The position numbers were made by a program, and so were the translations under genes. Below, piece by piece: positions 15,979 through 20,312 of a stretch of 20,312 nucleotides of DNA; the stretch's first letter is position 1; the number at the start of each line of letters is the position of its first letter. The DNA is from an uncultured Collinsella sp. (GTDB taxonomy: Bacteria; Actinomycetota; Coriobacteriia; Coriobacteriales; Coriobacteriaceae). The notes under the pieces were generated by a model, which searched no databases, was not told the origin of the DNA, and worked only from the letters and a program-made list of their open reading frames with translations. The stretch is taken from contig UQTR01000030.1 of the NCBI GenBank assembly GCA_900544065.1, positions 1 through 20,312 of the forward strand. The letters are read 5' to 3'.

Positions 15979-16030
15979 ATCTATGTCTGTCCCCAATGCG
16001 TGAAAACACTCATGTAAGTCTGTCCCCAAT
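15979..16030 (-). repeat. Right terminal REP-like element of the transposase unit
   Basis: This is the inverted counterpart of the left element. GTCTGTCCC occurs at 15985-15993 and 16018-16026, again 33 bp apart. The hairpin is ATGCGTG (15996-16002) with CACTCAT (16007-16013), AAAA loop and one mismatch. Where the left stem has a G-U pair, this one has A-U, so pairing is kept there despite the base change. Confidence 0.8.
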
Positions 16031-16036
16031 GAGTGC

Positions 16037-16070
16037 AAAAAAGGCGCCCTCCGTGGGGGAGGACGCCTTT
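16037..16070 (-). terminator. Rho-independent terminator of rpmB
   Basis: On the minus strand a 10-bp stem (16067-16058 with 16052-16043, one G-U pair) with a 5-nt loop is followed by six T (16042-16037). It lies about 70 bp after the rpmB stop. A shorter T run on the plus side (16068-16070) gives weak activity in the other direction. The right end of the mobile element lies only 6 bp beyond its T run. Confidence 0.88.
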
Positions 16071-16138
16071 GGTAAGTTCTATGTGAACGCGAGGTCTTTG
16101 ACCCGGAGAGTCCGAGGTACTTGTTGGTAAGACCTTAT

Positions 16139-16327
16139 TTAGGAGCGCGCAACCTTGCCGGACTTGAGGCAGGTGGAGCAAACGTTCATCTTGCGACGGT
16201 GACCATCGACGACGACGTAGACGCGCTGGATGTTGGGGCGGAACTTACGGTTGGTGACGCGGTGAGAGTGGCTGATGGAGCGACCGGCAACGGGGTGCTT
16301 ACCGCAAACTTCGCAAACTTTGGACAT
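16139..16327 (-). CDS. rpmB: 50S ribosomal protein L28, zinc-binding form
   Basis: Small basic protein of the large ribosomal subunit, 62 residues. It begins MSKVCEVCGKHPVAGRSISHSH and has the conserved TNRKFRPNIQRV centre. Cys5, Cys8, Cys50 and Cys53 form two CxxC pairs, marking the zinc-ribbon (C+) form of L28. Many bacteria also carry a C- form used under zinc shortage, but none is seen here. The ATG at 16327 follows AAGGAGG at 7 nt; longer readings upstream lack a binding site. It is a single-gene unit with its own terminator, divergent from the pyr operon. Confidence 0.97.
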   Translation of the reverse strand: MSKVCEVCGKHPVAGRSISHSHRVTNRKFRPNIQRVYVVVDGHRRKMNVCSTCLKSGKVARS

Positions 16328-16381
16328 AACTGACCCTCCTTGGGCGACAAACGAACATGTCGCGTTAACAAACAAGCCTGA

Positions 16382-16409
16382 ACTATAGCACAGAAGCAGC
16401 TCCCTGTGC
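16382..16409 (-). promoter_or_regulatory. rpmB promoter with overlapping inverted repeat
   Basis: On the minus strand TGCTATAGT is an extended -10 box (TATAGT at 16387-16382). GCACAG (16388-16393) and CTGTGC (16404-16409) form a 6-bp inverted repeat with a 10-bp spacer that abuts the -10 box, so it could be a repressor site. Zur control is known for ribosomal protein genes in other bacteria, but those sites look different. Confidence 0.45.
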
Positions 16410-16518
16410 GTAATCTACACAGAGATATTCCTCTTTTGGCGATAGTGCCCACGCTACGGCCCTGGACGTAGATCCGATTTGCGTGCAGCAGAGGGGATTA
16501 TGCCAGCTCGTGCGTGCG

Positions 16519-16547
16519 TTTTCAAGCTCGTCCCACAAATATATATA
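16519..16547 (+). promoter_or_regulatory. Candidate promoter of the pyr operon
   Basis: TTTTCA (16519-16524), a 17-bp spacer and TATATA (16542-16547) make a fair promoter in an AT-rich stretch. Transcription would start near 16554 and give a leader of about 225 nt before pyrR, long enough for an attenuator. A weaker alternative -10 box is TACACT at 16619-16624. Confidence 0.45.
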
Positions 16548-16642
16548 GGTTTATGGAGCATTGGGCTCCGTTTACGGATTGCTCTGTATTTATGCTCGCA
16601 ATTAAGCTCGAGGTTGGCTACACTATCCCTTGACCATTAAAG

Positions 16643-16704
16643 GGGTACGAGATACCCACATGGAATTACATAGCTGCCAAAGAGCAGCCTTTCCTGTGGG
16701 TGTC
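16643..16704 (+). promoter_or_regulatory. pyr leader: antiterminator and upstream competing hairpin
   Basis: GATACCCACA (16651-16660) pairs with TGTGGGTGTC (16695-16704, one G-U), and GGAA pairs with TTCC inside it. The whole encloses the hairpin GCTGC-CAAAGA-GCAGC (16673-16688). Its 3' arm covers the first bases of the terminator stem, so the two cannot form together. Upstream, GGGTA (16643-16647) can pair with TACCC (16653-16657) and would break the antiterminator. The loop context CCAAAGAG differs at one place from the PyrR-binding form CCNGNGAG. PyrR binding is therefore plausible, not shown. Confidence 0.6.
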
Positions 16705-16739
16705 TGGTCCGCTTTGAGCGGTCGGGCATCTATTTTTTT
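16699..16739 (+). terminator. Attenuator terminator before pyrR
   Basis: A 13-bp stem with several G-U pairs and one bulged T pairs 16699-16712 with 16718-16730 around TTTGA. It is followed by T, A and seven T (16733-16739). It lies 39 bp before the pyrR start, with no gene end upstream on this strand, which marks it as a leader attenuator. Confidence 0.82.
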
Positions 16740-16778
16740 GACTGTGTCAGCAGTCAAGACATGTGAGGAAGGAGATCG

Positions 16779-17363
16779 ATGGGCACGACTTCCCCCAAGG
16801 CGGTCATCATGGACGAGACCGCCGTCAATCGAGCGATGACCCGCATCGCGCACGAGATTCTCGAGCGCAACGAGGGCTGTGAAGACCTCGCTCTGGTCGG
16901 CATCGTCACGCGCGGCGACCTTCTGGCAAAGAAGCTCGCCGAGGAGATCAAGGAGATCGAGGGCGTCGACGTTCCGCTCGGCAGCCTCGATATCAGCTTC
17001 TACCGCGATGACTACGCTACCAATTTCGCTCCCGCGATCCACGCCACCAACATTCCCTTCAGTGTCGACGGCAAGCGCGTCGTGCTGGTGGACGACATCC
17101 TGTACACGGGTCGTACCATCCGCGCCGCTCTGGACGCCGTCATGGACCTGGGCCGTCCGAGCCGCATCGAGCTGGCAGTTCTCGTTGACCGCGGCCACCG
17201 TGAGCTCCCCATCTCGCCGGACTTTGTCGGCAAGAACGTTCCCTCGTCGCATGAGGAGAACGTGCACCTATATATGAAGGAAGTCGACGGCCACACCGCT
17301 GTCGAGATTAACGACGTCGCGCCGGGTTCCCACGTGGGCTCCGCGCCGCTGGGAGGTGAGTAG
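16779..17363 (+). CDS. pyrR: PyrR, pyrimidine operon regulator and uracil phosphoribosyltransferase
   Basis: RNA-binding attenuation protein that senses UMP; many members also make UMP from uracil and PRPP. The 194 residues have the PRTase fold with the PRPP-binding loop VVLVDDILYTGRT (about residues 103-115), the ALVGIVTRG motif and the LDISFYRDD segment, all typical of PyrR. The C-terminal tail after EIND is longer than in Bacillus and variable. The ATG at 16779 follows AGGAAGGAG at 4 nt. It is the first gene of the pyr operon, preceded by an attenuator, so it probably controls itself and the genes downstream. Confidence 0.96.
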   Translation: MGTTSPKAVIMDETAVNRAMTRIAHEILERNEGCEDLALVGIVTRGDLLAKKLAEEIKEIEGVDVPLGSLDISFYRDDYATNFAPAIHATNIPFSVDGKRVVLVDDILYTGRTIRAALDAVMDLGRPSRIELAVLVDRGHRELPISPDFVGKNVPSSHEENVHLYMKEVDGHTAVEINDVAPGSHVGSAPLGGE

Positions 17364-17367
17364 TACC

Positions 17368-18312
17368 GTGGCGTTCAACCATAAGCACCTGATCGACATT
17401 ACCGAGTACTCCGAAGAGGACATCAAGCTCATCCTCGAGACCGCCAAGGCGTTCTCCGAGGTCAACGAGCGTGCGATCAAGAAGGTCCCCACGCTCAAGG
17501 GCAAGACCATCGTCAACATGTTCAACGAGCCCTCGACGCGCACCCGCAGCTCCTTCGAGCTCGCCGAGAAGCGTCTTTCGGCCGACAGCCTCAACTTTGG
17601 CGGCTCCTCGACCTCCACGGTCAAGGGCGAGAGCCTCGTCGACACCGTCGAGACCCTCAACGCCTACAAGATCGACTGCATCGTCGTGCGCGATAAGCAC
17701 GCCGGTGCTCCCTACATCGTCACGCAGAACTCGCCCGCGAGCGTCATCTGCGCCGGCGACGGCAAGCACAACCATCCCACGCAGGCCCTGCTCGACCTGT
17801 ACACCATCTGGGAGCATAAGGGCGACTTCCACGGTCTTAAGGTCGCCGTCGTCGGCGATATCGCGCACTCCCGTGTCTGCGGCTCGCTGATCCCCGCCCT
17901 TAAGATCATGGGCTGCGAGACCTACGCCGTCGCTCCCGGCACGCTGCTGCCTCCGGCGCCCGAGGTCCTGGGCTGCGACCACGTGACGAGCGACCTCGAT
18001 TCCGTCTTGCCCGAGCTGGACGTCGTCTACATGCTGCGCGTGCAGCAGGAGCGCCTCGAGGGCGCTCCGTTCCCGACCATTCGTGAGTACCACAAGCTCT
18101 TCGGCCTGACCAAGGACCGCGAGAAGCTCATGAAGCCCGATGCGATCATCTGCCACCCGGGCCCCATCAACCGCGGCGTCGAGTTCGACTCCTATATGGC
18201 CGACCACCCGCAACGCTCCGTCATCCTGGAGCAGGTCTACGCCGGTATCTGCGTGCGTATGGCTATCCTGTATCTGCTGCTTGGAGGTGCCGATAATGGC
18301 CTTGCTTCTTAA
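17368..18312 (+). CDS. pyrB: Aspartate carbamoyltransferase, catalytic subunit
   Basis: Joins carbamoyl phosphate and aspartate in the first committed step of pyrimidine synthesis. The 314 residues carry the carbamoyl-phosphate site STRTR (residues 56-60 in NEPSTRTRSSFE), HPTQALLD, and the aspartate-domain segment with MLRVQQER. No pyrI regulatory gene follows, so this is likely the unregulated trimer, as in Gram-positive bacteria. Start: GTG 17368 lies 11 nt after GGGAGG (17351-17356). The in-frame GTG at 17356 falls on that site and is rejected, though the spacing is somewhat long. There are 4 nt between the pyrR stop and this start, so translation coupling is likely. Confidence 0.96.
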   Translation: MAFNHKHLIDITEYSEEDIKLILETAKAFSEVNERAIKKVPTLKGKTIVNMFNEPSTRTRSSFELAEKRLSADSLNFGGSSTSTVKGESLVDTVETLNAYKIDCIVVRDKHAGAPYIVTQNSPASVICAGDGKHNHPTQALLDLYTIWEHKGDFHGLKVAVVGDIAHSRVCGSLIPALKIMGCETYAVAPGTLLPPAPEVLGCDHVTSDLDSVLPELDVVYMLRVQQERLEGAPFPTIREYHKLFGLTKDREKLMKPDAIICHPGPINRGVEFDSYMADHPQRSVILEQVYAGICVRMAILYLLLGGADNGLAS

Positions 18313-19585
18313 GAATGCCCACGTCGTCGACCCGTCCGTCGAGCTTGACGGTGTCGTTGACGTCCTGATTGACGGCGACAAGATCGCCGAGGTCGGCGAG
18401 AATCTCGCCGTCGAGGGAGCCGAGGTCCGCGACCTTTCCGGCAAGTACCTCGTCCCCGGTCTGGTGGATATGCACGTTCACCTTCGCGAGCCCGGCTACG
18501 AGGTCAAAGAGGACATCGAGAGCGGTACCCGTGCAGCTGCCAAGGGCGGCTTCACCGGCGTGTGCGCCATGCCCAACACCGATCCCGTCACCGATAACGG
18601 CACCGTCGTGGAGTTCGTCAAGTCCCGCGCTGCCGAGGTCGGTCACTGCCGCGTCTATCCGTCGGGAGCCATGACCTGCGGTCTTAAGGGTGAGGCCATG
18701 TCCGAGATGGGCGATATGGTCGCCCACGGCGCCGTCGCCTTCACTGACGACGGTCGTGGCGTGCAGGGCGCGGGCATGCTCCGTCGCTGCATGGACTACG
18801 GCAAGATGTTCGGCAAGGTCTTTATGAGCCACTGCCAGGACGAGGACCTGGTCGGCCACGGCCAGATCAACGAGGGCAAGGTCTCGACCCGTCTGGCTCT
18901 CGAGGGCTGGCCGGCTGCCGGCGAGGAGCTCCAGATCGCCCGCGACATCGAGATCGCCAAGCTGACCGGTGCCAAGCTGCACATCCAGCACATCTCCACC
19001 GCCCATGGCCTGGAGATCGTGCGTGCCGGTAAGGCCGCTGGCGTTCAGGTTACCTGCGAGGCCACCCCGCACCACATGTTCCTGACCGAGAACGACCTGG
19101 ACGAGACCTACAACACCTCGCTCAAGGTCAATCCGCCGCTGCGTACCGAGGAGGATGCCGAGGCCATCCGCCAGGGCGTCATCGACGGCACCGTCGACGT
19201 TATCGTCACCGATCACGCTCCCCACACCCCGTGGGAGAAGGCCCGTGAGTTCGAGCTCGCGCCCTTTGGTATGATCGGCCTCGAGACTTCGCTGTCGCTC
19301 GTCCTCACCGAGCTGGTCAACACGGGCAAGATGAGCATGGGCCGCATGGTCGAGCTCATGGCCATCAAGCCGCGTGAGATCTTGGGCCTCGACCAGGTTC
19401 AGGTCAAGGCGGGCTCCGTTGCCGACCTGACCGTGTTCGATCCCACCGCAACCTGGACGGTCGGCGAGGACGGTTACGAGTCGCGTGCCGAGAACTCCGG
19501 TTTTGCCGGCCGCACGCTCACCGGTCGTGCCACCGATGTGTTTGTCGGCGGCAAGCAGACGCTCGCCGACGGCTGCATCTGCTAG
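18296..19585 (+). CDS. pyrC: Dihydroorotase, class I
   Basis: Zinc amidohydrolase that closes carbamoyl-aspartate to dihydroorotate, the third step of the pathway. The 429 residues show the metal site VDMHVHLREPG (His60, His62, Arg64), the GFTGVCAMPNT segment, metal-ligand histidines in SHCQDED and HIQHIST, and the catalytic Asp in TDHAPHTPWEK. Length and motifs fit class I enzymes, which often pair with PyrB. The ATG at 18296 has GGAGG (18283-18287) 8 nt upstream and overlaps the end of pyrB by 17 bp. Earlier in-frame starts lie deep inside pyrB and are rejected. Confidence 0.96.
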   Translation: MALLLKNAHVVDPSVELDGVVDVLIDGDKIAEVGENLAVEGAEVRDLSGKYLVPGLVDMHVHLREPGYEVKEDIESGTRAAAKGGFTGVCAMPNTDPVTDNGTVVEFVKSRAAEVGHCRVYPSGAMTCGLKGEAMSEMGDMVAHGAVAFTDDGRGVQGAGMLRRCMDYGKMFGKVFMSHCQDEDLVGHGQINEGKVSTRLALEGWPAAGEELQIARDIEIAKLTGAKLHIQHISTAHGLEIVRAGKAAGVQVTCEATPHHMFLTENDLDETYNTSLKVNPPLRTEEDAEAIRQGVIDGTVDVIVTDHAPHTPWEKAREFELAPFGMIGLETSLSLVLTELVNTGKMSMGRMVELMAIKPREILGLDQVQVKAGSVADLTVFDPTATWTVGEDGYESRAENSGFAGRTLTGRATDVFVGGKQTLADGCIC

Positions 19586-19677
19586 CATAGCCTTATCGCT
19601 TTTGTGCGCGGTGCCCTTGCGGTGCCGCGCTTTCTGTTCGCCTAAACCATGCAACCGCATGGGGGATTGGAGCGTCT
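19586..19677 (+). promoter_or_regulatory. pyrC-pyrK gap with two small hairpins
   Basis: GCGCGG (19606-19611) pairs with CCGCGC (19625-19630), with a 13-nt loop and then TTTCTGTT, a weak terminator at best. CCATGC-AACC-GCATGG (19647-19662) is a perfect 6-bp hairpin that ends 6 nt before the pyrK binding site GGAG (19669-19672). The gap is wide for this otherwise tight operon, so modulation of pyrK expression is possible. Confidence 0.35.
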
Positions 19678-20264
19678 ATGCCCACACCTTCCACTGCACG
19701 CATGCACGACTTCGAGGTCGTCTCAAACCAGGAGATCGCCGACGGCATCTTCTCGCTCGTTATCTCGGCCCCCAAGCTTGCAAGTGCGCTCAAGCCCGGT
19801 CAGTTTGTGAACATTGCCGTGCCCGGCGATGCGTCCTCGCTGCTTCGCGTGCCCCTGAGCTACTACCGCGCCGACGCCGAGGCCGGCACCGTTGAGCTGT
19901 GGTACGCCGTCGTGGGCGACGACACTCGTCGTCTGTCGCAGATGGCCCCCGGTTCCACCTCTAATCTGCTGGGCCCTGGCGGCCGCGGCTGGCTTGTGCC
20001 CGAGGGCACCAGGAAGGCGCTGCTCGTTGCGGGAGGCATCGGTGTTCCGCCTGTGCTGTGCCTTGCCGGCATGCTCGTCGAGCAGGGTGTGGCCGTCGAC
20101 GTGTGCCTGGGCTTTGGCACCGCGTCCAAGGCCGTGGGAGTCGATGAGTTCCGCGCGCTGGGCGCCACGGTCAACGTGTGCACCGACGACGGCTCGCTCG
20201 GCACGCACGGTTTTTGCACCGACCCGGCAGCCGAGCTGCTTGGAGAGGGCGGCTACGACTACGT
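19678..20264 (+). CDS. pyrK: Dihydroorotate dehydrogenase electron transfer subunit (3' end missing)
   Basis: FAD and iron-sulfur subunit that passes electrons from dihydroorotate dehydrogenase B (PyrD) to NAD. The 195 codons present start MPTPSTARMHDFEVV, with the ferredoxin-reductase-like FAD domain (KPGQFVNIAVP, then LRVPLSYYRAD) and the NAD-binding GGIGVPPVLCLAG. The C-terminal [2Fe-2S] cysteine region is absent because the genomic sequence ends at 20264, where an adapter begins; the frame stays open through the adapter, but those residues are not real. The ATG follows GGAG at 5 nt; Met9 is an alternative start. A PyrK implies an NAD-linked class 1B PyrD nearby downstream. Confidence 0.93.
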
Positions 20265-20312
20265 CTGTCTCTTATACACATCTCCGAGCCCACGAGACCC
20301 TAAGACATCTCG
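20265..20312 (+). other. Illumina Nextera adapter, not genomic
   Basis: CTGTCTCTTATACACATCT (20265-20283) is the Tn5 mosaic end as read through at the end of an insert. The next 15 bases (20284-20298) are the read-2 side of the Nextera adapter. Then comes an 8-base CCTAAGAC (20299-20306) in the index position and ATCTCG (20307-20312), the start of the P7 sequence. From memory the 8 bases equal the Nextera i7 index N726. The contig end is therefore untrimmed adapter. Confidence 0.98.

Larger units (their letters stand above)
14978..16030 (+). mobile_element. RAYT-type transposase unit with inverted terminal elements
   Basis: A unit of about 1.05 kb: two near-identical 52-bp elements in inverted orientation, each with an internal hairpin, enclose one Y1 HUH transposase gene. 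Such a layout is typical of REP-associated tyrosine transposases, which recognise imperfect palindromes as single-stranded DNA. No target duplication is evident. The unit lies between adhE and the rpmB terminator and breaks no gene, and the transposase is intact, so it may still be active. Confidence 0.75.
16328..16778. other. Divergent rpmB-pyrR intergenic region
   Basis: These 451 bp hold the rpmB ribosome binding site and promoter, a stretch with no recognisable feature at about 16410-16518, then the predicted pyr promoter and the pyr leader. No tRNA, small gene or repeat family was recognised in the featureless part. Confidence 0.6.

Noticed and set aside
14978..16030. CRISPR-like or att-like repeats from the repeated GGGACAGAC
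   Set aside because: Only two copies occur at each end, in inverted arrangement around a transposase gene; there is no spacer array or integrase site.
16630..16839. Possible leader peptide gene before pyrR (69 codons)
   Set aside because: It runs through the attenuator and into pyrR, has no clear binding site, and lacks a pyrimidine-sensing pattern. The RNA hairpins explain the region better.
18263..19660. Minus-strand open frame of 465 codons across pyrC
   Set aside because: It is a shadow of the strongly biased pyrC codons; no family features.

Overview
The window reads as chromosomal DNA of a high-GC Gram-positive anaerobe. A coriobacterium close to Collinsella is the best guess: codon use is GC-rich, the gene order is rpsB-tsf-pyrH-frr-uppS-cdsA-dxr-rseP-ispG-proS, AdhE is long and bifunctional, and PyrR controls the pyrimidine genes. 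The genus is inferred from overall character, not from a database match. The last 48 bases are not genomic. They are an Illumina Nextera adapter, so the true sequence stops at 20264, inside pyrK.

Region 1 (1-2718) holds the 3' part of a XerC/XerD-type tyrosine recombinase, a strong promoter with a structured leader, then rpsB (S2) and tsf (EF-Ts), closed by a clean terminator. Region 2 (2719-11271) is a long same-strand run: pyrH, frr, uppS, cdsA, dxr, rseP, ispG and proS. It joins UMP phosphorylation and ribosome recycling to the making of isoprenoid precursors (dxr, ispG), the undecaprenyl carrier (uppS), CDP-diacylglycerol (cdsA), a site-2 protease (rseP) and prolyl-tRNA. Junctions are short or overlapping. 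Two oddities stand out: a terminator-shaped hairpin inside the first codons of uppS, and an extra domain of about 100 residues, partly winged-helix-like, inside RseP. Two stacked hairpins after proS separate it from convergent genes.

Region 3 (11272-14960, minus strand) carries adhE, the fermentative acetaldehyde/alcohol dehydrogenase, and downstream of it a small-molecule-kinase-like gene of the aminoglycoside phosphotransferase fold. A GC-rich stem without a U tract lies between them, and a perfect 12-bp inverted repeat lies upstream of adhE. Region 4 (14961-16030) is a self-contained mobile unit: a REP-associated-type Y1 (HUH) transposase flanked by two 52-bp elements in inverted orientation. 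The elements match at 47 of 52 positions and each has a hairpin. The unit ends a few bases from the rpmB terminator.

Region 5 (16037-20264) has rpmB (zinc-type L28) on the minus strand and a divergent pyrimidine operon, pyrR-pyrB-pyrC-pyrK (cut). A leader of about 225 nt before pyrR holds an antiterminator and a terminator that share bases, the layout expected for transcription attenuation. No CRISPR array, tRNA or rRNA was seen. The best candidates for something undescribed are the RseP insertion, the hairpin inside uppS, the RAYT unit with covarying end hairpins, and the non-standard pyr leader.
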